From an uncultured Eubacteriales bacterium (GTDB lineage: Bacteria; Bacillota; Clostridia; Christensenellales; UBA1242), in contig URYH01000021.1 in NCBI GenBank assembly GCA_900552105.1, forward strand, positions 1-13,721: a DNA stretch of 13,721 nucleotides. The letters run 5' to 3'. Positions within the stretch are counted from its first letter, which is position 1. The number at the start of each line of letters is the position of its first letter. The notes beneath the pieces were generated by a model. The model did not search any database, was not told where the DNA came from, and saw nothing but the letters and a program-made list of their open reading frames with translations. This document shows, one piece after another, positions 5,080 through 11,354 of this stretch. The position numbers were made by a program, and so were the translations under genes.

Positions 5080-7266
5080 TTAAGGTTGTTGAGTTTGCAT
5101 ATTGTTTATTGCTTTTGTCGACTGGAATTTATCCATGGTTTCATAAACGTTCGCAATATTTTCTTCCAAGATTCCGTCTTTGTCCAAATATTCTTTGTAA
5201 GTTTGGAATTTGTCATCAAACTGTTGATTGAGTTTTGTAATTGTCTCTTCTCCAAAAATGCTTTTGCCTTCTTCGTCAACAATATCTTTTGTGTCAAGTC
5301 CAAGTCCTTGGAGTCCGGCAGTCATTTTTTGTGGAGTTAGTGTTGAGAAATTTGCTTCATTTTTCAGGGCGGATCCGAGGCCTGATGCTTGTGATAATTC
5401 AGAGTTGAGGTCTTGCGCTGTTTTTAGATTTTCTAGGGTTGTTTTGATGAGTGGAGCAAGTTCTTCTTTTTGTTTGTCATTAAACCGGCCATCTGGATTT
5501 TCAATTTCATTTTGAACACTTGTTAGGAATTCATCAAATTGTTTTAATTTTTCACTATGGTTTTTGAATTGAGACGATTTTGCAGGGTATTCCAATTTAT
5601 CCAACAATTCTTTTGTGCTTGCTGAAACTTTTCCGTCTTCAAACATATCTTTTGTTGCATCTGTCCATTCTTTTGTCATTTTGACTTGTCTTGTTTTTTG
5701 ACGAAGAAGTTTGTGTGTAAGTTTCAAATCTTTGTCTTTTGATTTGATTAAGTTGGTTTGAAGTTTTAGGTTGTCTTTGATTTTCTCTTTTGTTTTTTTC
5801 AAAGATTTTTTCAACTTTTTCATTCTTTCGCTTTCTTGATGTGTGGCAGTTTGTTTGTCGTTAACAATGCCTTCTGTCATTTTTGGTGTTGCAAAGAAAA
5901 GCGCACCAAGAGCCAAAAGCCAAACCATGCCTGTCAATATCGACAAAACACTGAGGAAAAGTCCGATTCCATAGAAAAGGGGAGTGAGTGAAAATTTATA
6001 GGTCTCTTTTTTATTGTCTTTTTTGTCGTCTTTTTTGTTATTTTGTTCTTCTTTGCTTGGTTCTTCTTTGCTTGGCTCTTCTTTTTCGGGAGATTGCTCG
6101 TTTTGTTCGTTGTCTGTGCTTGGTTGGGTTGACTCATTTTCAGGTGCGGTTTTAGATTCTGTTTCGTCAACTGCATCTTTGTTTGTGTCGTCATCTTCCG
6201 CAGATTGAGTTTCTTCTTGAGAAGTTTCGGAATTTTGTTCAGCTTGAGTTGGTTGAGTTGGTTCTGTGGTGTCGTTTTCATCTGGCGTGATGTCAAAAGA
6301 GGATTCTGGTTCTGATTGCTCAGGTTGTGCTTCAGATTCAATTCCATCACTCGTTAGATTTTTTGCACGACTTCTGTCTGTTGTTTTAAATTCTTTTGCT
6401 GTGAGGATTGCAGTTGTGAGAGCAGGGTCTTCTCCAAGATGACGGTTTTTTGTGTTCCAATCTTCAACGCTGATTCCCATAAATTGAGCAAGGTTTTCTG
6501 CTTTTGTTGTGTTGACTCTTTTAAAGGTTCTTGCGACATGTTCTGACCCTTTTTTGAAAACAAATGTCAAATCATGATAGCCACTTGTTTCTTGTGGGAC
6601 ATGTGATACTGCCTCAATTTTCATCATTTTTGAATTGACAAGTGTGTAGAAATTTCCGTCAATGTTTATGATATCAATACTCTCGGATTGAGGAATGTTT
6701 GCATTTAGAAGTGTATGTTTGTTTGTTTCGTCAAATTTAAAAAAATCTTTATATTTGTCATCTGCGAGAACATTGAAAAATTCAACTGGCAATGCGTTTT
6801 TGATTGTTGAGTCTTCGTGGTTGCCCAAAAAGAGTTGAGCAAAGTTTCTTGGAAGTTTCACTCCAACTGTTTGACCTTTTTGTTCAAAAGGAATTTCTGT
6901 GTTGGAAGTTTTTATGCTGTTTGGAGTGATTGTGAAATTGCGAGTGTTGCCAGTTCTTCGATCTTTTGTTGTTTCCAGCTCAAATTCAATGTTGCCATTG
7001 TCTGCAATGCTAACTCTGCTGAGTGGAATTTTGACTGTGTCGAAATTCAAATTGATTTCATTTGGAAGTGCGATTGCTTTTGCGATTGCATGCATTTCTT
7101 TGTTTTCGAGAGCGAGATGAAGACTCCATTTGCCTGTTTCGTCTTTTGTGATGTTTAAACCATTGCTAAATTCAATTTGGTTGTCGTTATCGGAAAAAGA
7201 AAAATCTTGGGTGCCACGTGACCCATCTTTGAATTTGACATCCATGTCAAAACTTGGATACTCCAT
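5080..7266 (-). CDS. Large membrane-anchored coiled-coil protein, unknown family
   Basis: A 728-residue product. The start is fixed by AGGAGG upstream of the ATG and by a consensus promoter. There is no N-terminal signal peptide. Regions in order: a beta-rich, charged N-terminal domain (about 1-300); a disordered Glu/Gln/Thr/Ser/Asp-rich linker (about 305-420) containing the repeat EEPSK twice and ending Lys-rich; a closely spaced pair of hydrophobic helices (about 425-460) forming a membrane hairpin; a strongly basic coiled coil (about 468-540, many Lys in heptad-like spacing); and an alpha-helical C-terminal domain to the end. The hairpin would place both large domains on the same side of the membrane, probably the cytoplasm. 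I recognise no catalytic motif. It could be a scaffold or membrane-organising protein, but that is inference. The adjacent SH3-like gene upstream may read into it, since no terminator separates them. Confidence 0.85.
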   Translation of the reverse strand: MEYPSFDMDVKFKDGSRGTQDFSFSDNDNQIEFSNGLNITKDETGKWSLHLALENKEMHAIAKAIALPNEINLNFDTVKIPLSRVSIADNGNIEFELETTKDRRTGNTRNFTITPNSIKTSNTEIPFEQKGQTVGVKLPRNFAQLFLGNHEDSTIKNALPVEFFNVLADDKYKDFFKFDETNKHTLLNANIPQSESIDIINIDGNFYTLVNSKMMKIEAVSHVPQETSGYHDLTFVFKKGSEHVARTFKRVNTTKAENLAQFMGISVEDWNTKNRHLGEDPALTTAILTAKEFKTTDRSRAKNLTSDGIESEAQPEQSEPESSFDITPDENDTTEPTQPTQAEQNSETSQEETQSAEDDDTNKDAVDETESKTAPENESTQPSTDNEQNEQSPEKEEPSKEEPSKEEQNNKKDDKKDNKKETYKFSLTPLFYGIGLFLSVLSILTGMVWLLALGALFFATPKMTEGIVNDKQTATHQESERMKKLKKSLKKTKEKIKDNLKLQTNLIKSKDKDLKLTHKLLRQKTRQVKMTKEWTDATKDMFEDGKVSASTKELLDKLEYPAKSSQFKNHSEKLKQFDEFLTSVQNEIENPDGRFNDKQKEELAPLIKTTLENLKTAQDLNSELSQASGLGSALKNEANFSTLTPQKMTAGLQGLGLDTKDIVDEEGKSIFGEETITKLNQQFDDKFQTYKEYLDKDGILEENIANVYETMDKFQSTKAINNMQTQQP
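6046..6089 (-). repeat. Short tandem repeat in the acidic linker
   Basis: TTCTTCTTTGCTTGG occurs twice in tandem (6046-6060, 6061-6075), followed by a degenerate third copy. In the protein this gives repeated KEEPS units inside the disordered linker of the 728-residue protein. In-frame length variation between strains is plausible. Confidence 0.85.
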
Positions 7267-7288
7267 ATTTTCCTCCTGATTTTTTATA

Positions 7289-7317
7289 ATTATAAATTAT
7301 AAATTGTTGTTTGTCAA
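7289..7317 (-). promoter_or_regulatory. Consensus promoter of the 728-residue protein gene
   Basis: On the minus strand TTGACA (7312-7317), 17 nt, TATAAT (7289-7294). The -35 begins 3 nt after the stop codon of the upstream SH3-like gene. Confidence 0.85.
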
Positions 7318-7319
7318 TA

Positions 7320-7979
7320 TCAATCCAAAAGTCGTTTTTTTGCGCGTTTGAGGTGGATTGTCACCCAAGTGATTATCGCACCAACTGCCAGCGAGCCAAG
7401 CACATACAAAATGACTTTGAGCCACATTGGAATGCCATAAGGGCGAATTTTGTCTGTTTCAACATATACATTCACAATCTCGTCATCAATAAGAATTTGA
7501 ATTTCTGTGTATTGCTTGTGGCGGTCATATCCGTCAATGATTCTGATTGGAATTGAAGAGTTTGTTGTTATGTTGCAAAACTTTTCATACCTTGAATTTG
7601 TTATTATGAACAAATCTGCATTTGTGACTTTTTTCTTGAAATATGCGTTTGGCGTGACAAGATTTGAAACATTTTTTTCGCCCTCAACGAGAACTTGGTG
7701 TGTTTTGATGAAAGCGTTCTCAAAACCATCCAAAATGATTTTATAAAAAGTTTGTCCGCTTTCGCCAACAATTTCTTCATTTTGCGAAAGTTCGAATTTG
7801 TCCTTATGTTTTGCGACAAAAATTTTGTTTGCCGAATTTTGAGTTGAATCAAATACATCAGCATAGTTGGTTATAACTTTCACTGTTCCAAAACTTTCGG
7901 CACACACGCTTGAAAAGGTGAGTGGAAAGATGCTAAAAACTATTGCACAAAAAATTAAACACACGAAAATCTTTTTCAT
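7320..7979 (-). CDS. Secreted SH3-like protein with C-terminal membrane anchor (SH3a)
   Basis: A 219-residue protein from the ATG at 7979. It has a signal peptide starting MKKIFVCLIF with likely cleavage after SSVCA (about residue 27). A beta-rich extracytoplasmic part follows; residues about 30-98 resemble a bacterial SH3 fold, with a less clear beta region after that. A C-terminal membrane helix (about 185-208) ends in the basic tail KRAKKRLLD. An upstream in-frame ATG at 8003 would place the -10 box inside the gene, so I reject it. There is no Shine-Dalgarno; TATAAT ends 6 nt before the ATG, suggesting a leaderless message. It is divergent from the phage-type regulator at 8284 and shares its architecture with the protein at 8850-9710. 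The ligand is unknown; bacterial SH3 domains often bind peptidoglycan. Confidence 0.78.
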   Translation of the reverse strand: MKKIFVCLIFCAIVFSIFPLTFSSVCAESFGTVKVITNYADVFDSTQNSANKIFVAKHKDKFELSQNEEIVGESGQTFYKIILDGFENAFIKTHQVLVEGEKNVSNLVTPNAYFKKKVTNADLFIITNSRYEKFCNITTNSSIPIRIIDGYDRHKQYTEIQILIDDEIVNVYVETDKIRPYGIPMWLKVILYVLGSLAVGAIITWVTIHLKRAKKRLLD

Positions 7980-7985
7980 AAAATT

Positions 7986-8015
7986 ATTATACAACAAAAA
8001 CATGTGTCATGTAAA
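7986..8015 (-). promoter_or_regulatory. Promoter of SH3a, with embedded palindrome
   Basis: On the minus strand TTTACA (8010-8015), an 18-nt spacer, TATAAT (7986-7991), then 6 nt to the ATG. A perfect palindrome, ACATG-TGT-CATGT (8000-8012), overlaps the -35 box and spacer and could be an operator. Confidence 0.7.
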
Positions 8016-8055
8016 TAAACACAAGCAAAAAAAGTTGACACAAAAATTTTATTGT

Positions 8056-8070
8056 TGACAAGCTGTGTCA
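8056..8070. promoter_or_regulatory. Inverted repeat TGACA-N5-TGTCA
   Basis: A perfect 5-bp inverted repeat in the divergent intergenic region, 20 bp upstream of the LexA-type box. The sequence GTTGACA also occurs at 8034-8040 and 8054-8060. A similar inverted repeat with N6 lies at 8232-8247. It is a possible operator for an unidentified regulator. Confidence 0.4.
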
Positions 8071-8079
8071 TAATTGATT

Positions 8080-8102
8080 TGCTAGAATGTGAACATATGT
8101 TC
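8080..8102 (+). promoter_or_regulatory. LexA-type SOS box overlapping an extended -10
   Basis: GAACATATGTTC (8091-8102) is a perfect 12-bp palindrome. It matches the Gram-positive LexA/DinR operator pattern CGAAC-N4-GTTCG except for the first base (T for C). Just upstream is TGC-TAGAAT (8080-8088), an extended -10, so the operator would cover the predicted start near 8095. Transcription would run toward the regulator gene at 8284 with a leader of about 190 nt. No good -35 is found at normal spacing; the TTGACA at 8055-8060 is 22 nt away. Confidence 0.7.
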
Positions 8103-8112
8103 GAAAAACATT

Positions 8113-8140
8113 AAAATAATTCGTTAGCCCCAATTATTTT
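8113..8140 (+). other. AT-rich hairpin downstream of the LexA box
   Basis: A perfect 9-bp inverted repeat, AAAATAATT/AATTATTTT, around a 10-nt loop, followed by one further T. The stem contains only A-T pairs, so it would be weak as a terminator. It could mark the end of a short transcript from the SOS-type promoter, or be chance in AT-rich DNA. Confidence 0.3.
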
Positions 8141-8189
8141 TCAAAATCAGAACATTTTTTACAAAACTAAAAATATTTGTCACATTTTG

Positions 8190-8219
8190 TTGACTTTTGT
8201 CGAAATCGGCAAATATAAT
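8190..8219 (+). promoter_or_regulatory. Second promoter of the phage-type regulator
   Basis: TTGACT (8190-8195), an 18-nt spacer and a perfect TATAAT (8214-8219). The predicted start is near 8226, upstream of the ribosome binding site at 8273-8277. The spacer holds TTTTGTCGAAA, found again upstream of the terminase gene. The inverted repeat TGACA-N6-TGTCA (8232-8247) lies just downstream of the start. Confidence 0.7.
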
Positions 8220-8283
8220 TTGGGTAAAACTTGACAACTTATTGTCATATTTCGGGTTTTTTAAAAATTATTTGGAGGAAAAT

Positions 8284-8853
8284 ATGAAACAAATTTTATG
8301 GAGCAAAACCATACTTACGGCTTATAGGTATCTCGAAAGGATTGTCAGTGCGATTGACAAATTGGTAATAAAAGAAGCAATGGGTTCAATCAGTTCTGAT
8401 AGCCTCATCTATTCGCTTAAATCTGCTGAGGCGGTGACAAGCAAAATACTCGACTACACAGAGAAGAAAGTCGCTTTAATAAACACAAAGCTGCTAATTG
8501 AGAAGGCACTTTACTCAATGAAAAAAGAGCAGGCGCTCATTCTTGTGAAGAAATATATCAACGGCAAAAAAACAAATGACATTATTGCAGAAATTGGCTG
8601 TCCAAGACGCTCATATTATCGCAAATTGGAAAGCGCAACAAAGACTTTTGCATATGTTGTGAAAATGATGGGATTTTCTGAAGAGAAACTTGACGATATG
8701 CTTTCTGATCAAAAATGGCTTATGAAAATTTACGCCAAGTTTGAACTTGATCAAATCGAAGAAAATGCGTCAAATTTTGAGTTTGAAAGTGATGCAAGCA
8801 GCATTTTTTTACAAAATTTACATAGGTTGAACAAAGTGTCATTATTTAATTAA
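8284..8853 (+). CDS. Phage-type transcriptional regulator with sigma/ArpU-like helix-turn-helix
   Basis: A 189-residue protein. The start at 8284 follows GGAGG at good spacing; the open frame runs back to 8197 but that part contains a promoter. The N-terminal half is helical (YRYLERIVSAIDKLVIKEA). Residues about 83-135 form a helix-turn-helix of the sigma region 4 / ArpU-RinA kind: LVKKYINGKKTNDIIAEIG then CPRRSYYRKLESATKTFA. The C-terminus is acidic. In phages such proteins switch on late (packaging and structural) genes and often sit just before the terminase. Here the terminase is the next gene on this strand, separated by an oppositely oriented SH3-like gene. A terminase small subunit is an alternative reading, but the helix-turn-helix lies in the wrong half for that. 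Control by the LexA-type box upstream would make it DNA-damage inducible. Confidence 0.65.
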   Translation: MKQILWSKTILTAYRYLERIVSAIDKLVIKEAMGSISSDSLIYSLKSAEAVTSKILDYTEKKVALINTKLLIEKALYSMKKEQALILVKKYINGKKTNDIIAEIGCPRRSYYRKLESATKTFAYVVKMMGFSEEKLDDMLSDQKWLMKIYAKFELDQIEENASNFEFESDASSIFLQNLHRLNKVSLFN

Positions 8854-9710
8854 TTATCAATTTCGTAATAGTCGTCACGATACCTTTTTTTCTTCTTTTT
8901 GGCATCGGGCGACTTTTTTGATGCTTTGAGGTTGGCAACAATTTTTGTCGGCTTGAAGAGCAGATACAAAATTATTAGGGCGGGGAGAGATACGGACACA
9001 ATAACCAGAATTTGAGCACGCTTGCTGAGTTTGTTGAGACTTCCGTCACCAATGTCCGATGTTTCGTTCTTGACTGATGTTTGTTCAAAACTTGGTTCTG
9101 GAATGACGGGAAGTTGTTCGGTGTTTTGAGTTATGTTTGTCAACATATCACAATATCCTGCATAGACATAGCCCGTGAGAGTTTCGTCAAAACGATAGTA
9201 GTTGCAATAATACCAAATGTTGCCGCGATTGGAGATTGCTTCTTCACCCTCAATTTGACCAATATATTGAAGATTTGTTTCAAGGAAAGGAATTGTCGTC
9301 AGTCTGTTTGCGATGCCTTCACTTTCTTTTGGACTGGAACGAAGGTTTAGCCCATTTTGAGCGAATACGCGGAAGCTGATTTTGTTCGCAAAAGGAGTTT
9401 GAGGAGTGCCTGCGACAAAGTCAACATCACTTTTTTTGATATAGCCGCGAGTGCCGAGATATTGGGCTTCAAAAAACTCGTCGCTGACTTTTGCAAGGAT
9501 TTCAACAAAGTATGTTTGAGGAAGAAGAAAATGTGTGTTCGAAAAAGAAGTGTCGACACTCGGAGATTTGAGCAGTGGACAATTTGAATATTTTACGCGT
9601 GCATAATAAGTTGTTGCGGCAGAAATGTTTTGCAAACAACAACTTGATGCAACAAAGCAAAAAAACACAAAAACAAAAATAACTAATGCGAAATGCGATT
9701 TTTTTGTCAT
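8850..9710 (-). CDS. Secreted tandem SH3-like protein with C-terminal membrane anchor (SH3b)
   Basis: A 286-residue protein with a signal peptide (residues 1 to about 31, ending NISAA). Two SH3-like regions follow (about 35-97 and 110-190); the second has the hallmark NLRSSP, then IWYYCNY and GYVYAGYC. A Ser/Thr/Glu linker leads to a membrane helix (about 231-251) and a cytoplasmic tail with KKKKKRYR. NLRSSP-type SH3 domains are common in cell-wall-associated proteins. The architecture matches SH3a at 7320-7979. The ATG at 9710 has no Shine-Dalgarno; a TAAAAT box ends 6 nt before it. Its stop overlaps the stop of the convergent regulator gene, and it is divergent from the terminase gene. The two flanking phage-type genes suggest a shared locus, but no partner is proven. 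Confidence 0.8.
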   Translation of the reverse strand: MTKKSHFALVIFVFVFFCFVASSCCLQNISAATTYYARVKYSNCPLLKSPSVDTSFSNTHFLLPQTYFVEILAKVSDEFFEAQYLGTRGYIKKSDVDFVAGTPQTPFANKISFRVFAQNGLNLRSSPKESEGIANRLTTIPFLETNLQYIGQIEGEEAISNRGNIWYYCNYYRFDETLTGYVYAGYCDMLTNITQNTEQLPVIPEPSFEQTSVKNETSDIGDGSLNKLSKRAQILVIVSVSLPALIILYLLFKPTKIVANLKASKKSPDAKKKKKRYRDDYYEIDN

Positions 9711-9716
9711 ACAAAA

Positions 9717-9722
9717 ATTTTA
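9717..9722 (-). promoter_or_regulatory. Possible -10 box of SH3b
   Basis: TAAAAT on the minus strand, 6 nt before the ATG, the same spacing as at smpB and SH3a. No convincing -35 box is found 15-19 nt upstream, so support is partial. Confidence 0.4.
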
Positions 9723-9798
9723 ATTCATAAAACAAATTGACGCACGGGGAGTTTTGTCGAAAAACTGCTTTTTTGGGCGTGTTGTGGCGAAGGAGAAA

Positions 9799-11250
9799 AT
9801 GTTGAAAAAGATTGAAATAATTGAAAAAGTAAAAGAGATTGAAAACGAACAAAATCGGCGATTTGATAAAAATGCGTTGCAAAGATATAACACGGGCAAA
9901 GTTGTGCATCAAAAACAACTGCTTTTTCATCAGTGTCCCAAGAAAAATCGTTGGGTGTTTGGTGGAAACCGAAGCGGGAAAACCGAATGTGGGGCAGTTG
10001 AAGCAATTTGGCTTGCTCGTGGAATACACCCGTTTAAGGAAAACAAAAATGGGGTGAGCGGTTGGGTTGTGTCACTCAGTCAACAAGTGCAACGCGATGT
10101 CGCACAGCAAAAGATTTTGCACTATCTCAATCCGGATTGGATTGTGTCTATCAAAATGTTGAACGGAACAAAGAGTAGTCCGGACGGCGGAGTGATTGAT
10201 TACATAAAAATTCGCAATGTGTTTGGAGGAATAAGCACGATTGGGTTCAAAAGTTGTGATCAAGGCAGGGAAAAGTTTCAAGGAACGAGCCTTGATTTTG
10301 TTTGGTTTGATGAAGAGCCGCCATATGACATATATCAAGAATGTCGTATGCGTGTGCTTGACAGATGCGGACATATTTTTGGCACAATGACGCCGCTCAA
10401 AGGGTTGACGTGGGTTTATGATGAAATTTATCTCAATCAAAAGAACCAGCCCGAGGTTTGGCATGAAACAATGGAATGGGCGGATAATCCCTACCTTGAC
10501 CCCAAAGAGGTTGAAGAAATAACAAAGTCAATGAGTGCGGAAGAACTTGAAAGCAGGCGTTTTGGCAAGTTTGTTGGAAACGGCGGCATGGTATATTCTG
10601 AATTTGACGAAAACATTCATGTGATTGACCCCTTTGTTGTGCCAAGTGAGTGGCAAGACACAATTTCGATTGACCCAGGGCTTAATAATCCGCTTTCGGC
10701 GCACTGGTATTGTGTTGACTGGGACGGAAATGTCTATGTTGTTGCGGAACACTTCGCACAAGGCAAAGACATTCACTACCACGCTGAAAAAATCAAGGAA
10801 ATTTCGGCGCGTCTTGGTTGGCATCACGCATCAAATGGCAATATTGACGCACTGATTGACTCCGCGGCAAATCAAAAGACTTTGGCAAGCCTCAAAAGCG
10901 TGACAGAACTATTTTATGAAAACGGAATTAATGCCAATCCAAAAGTTAACAAAGACTTGTTCACAGGAATCAACCGCGTCAAAAGTTATTTGAAAAACGG
11001 AGAGGGTGTGGCACGGCTTTTTATATTTCGAAACTGCACAAATCTCATTCAAGAAATCAAAAGTTATTGGTGGGGCGATGGCGACCGTCCACAAAAGAAA
11101 GATGACCACTGTTTGGACGAACTTCGCTACTATATTATGTCGCGTCCAGAAGCTGCAAAAAAAGTTGTTGGAAAGACTGACATTCAAAAAGACAAAGAGC
11201 GCTTGATGAGAAAACTAAGGCGTGATAATTTGAGTAAATTCAAGTGGTGA
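9799..11250 (+). CDS. Phage terminase large subunit (ATPase plus nuclease)
   Basis: TerL drives DNA into phage heads and cuts the concatemer. In the 483-residue product the Walker A motif GGNRSGKT is at 55-62, Walker B FVWFDEE at 167-173, and the coupling motif GTMTP at 195-199. The C-terminal RNase H-like nuclease has acidic residues D292 (SIDPG), D350/D354 (DALID) and D435/D436/D440 (DDHCLDEL). All motifs are intact, so it appears full-length and potentially active. The start follows AAGGAG with a short 3-nt gap; the in-frame GTG at 9784 and TTG at 9754 are alternatives. No portal, capsid or small-subunit gene follows; the next gene is a surface protein. It may be a remnant or a domesticated packaging motor. 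Confidence 0.93.
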   Translation: MLKKIEIIEKVKEIENEQNRRFDKNALQRYNTGKVVHQKQLLFHQCPKKNRWVFGGNRSGKTECGAVEAIWLARGIHPFKENKNGVSGWVVSLSQQVQRDVAQQKILHYLNPDWIVSIKMLNGTKSSPDGGVIDYIKIRNVFGGISTIGFKSCDQGREKFQGTSLDFVWFDEEPPYDIYQECRMRVLDRCGHIFGTMTPLKGLTWVYDEIYLNQKNQPEVWHETMEWADNPYLDPKEVEEITKSMSAEELESRRFGKFVGNGGMVYSEFDENIHVIDPFVVPSEWQDTISIDPGLNNPLSAHWYCVDWDGNVYVVAEHFAQGKDIHYHAEKIKEISARLGWHHASNGNIDALIDSAANQKTLASLKSVTELFYENGINANPKVNKDLFTGINRVKSYLKNGEGVARLFIFRNCTNLIQEIKSYWWGDGDRPQKKDDHCLDELRYYIMSRPEAAKKVVGKTDIQKDKERLMRKLRRDNLSKFKW

Positions 11251-11293
11251 TAATAAAAAATCGCGTCAAACACAAAATATATTGGTTTATTGT

Positions 11294-11322
11294 TTGCGAA
11301 AATGCTTAAATATTGTTAATAT
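11294..11322 (+). promoter_or_regulatory. Promoter of the GLUG surface protein gene
   Basis: TTGCGA (11294-11299), 17 nt, TAATAT (11317-11322) with TGT in front (extended -10). An in-frame GTG at 11328 would lie at the predicted transcript start, so a leaderless GTG start is possible besides the TTG at 11355. Confidence 0.6.
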
Positions 11323-11354
11323 TTATAGTGAAAGTTTATTTTTTGGGGGATGTC

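Noticed and set aside
6014..6208. Serine-rich open frame on the plus strand
   Set aside because: It is the antisense shadow of the Glu/Gln-rich linker of the 728-residue protein, with no ribosome binding site or promoter.
8197..8283. Longer start for the phage-type regulator
   Set aside because: This stretch contains the TATAAT of a promoter and an inverted repeat, and a GGAGG site clearly marks the ATG at 8284.
8284..8853. Terminase small subunit
   Set aside because: The position fits loosely, but the helix-turn-helix is in the second half and looks like sigma region 4/ArpU. I keep it only as an alternative.
9850..11050. Minus-strand open frames opposite the terminase gene
   Set aside because: They overlap an intact TerL with conserved motifs and have no supporting start signals.
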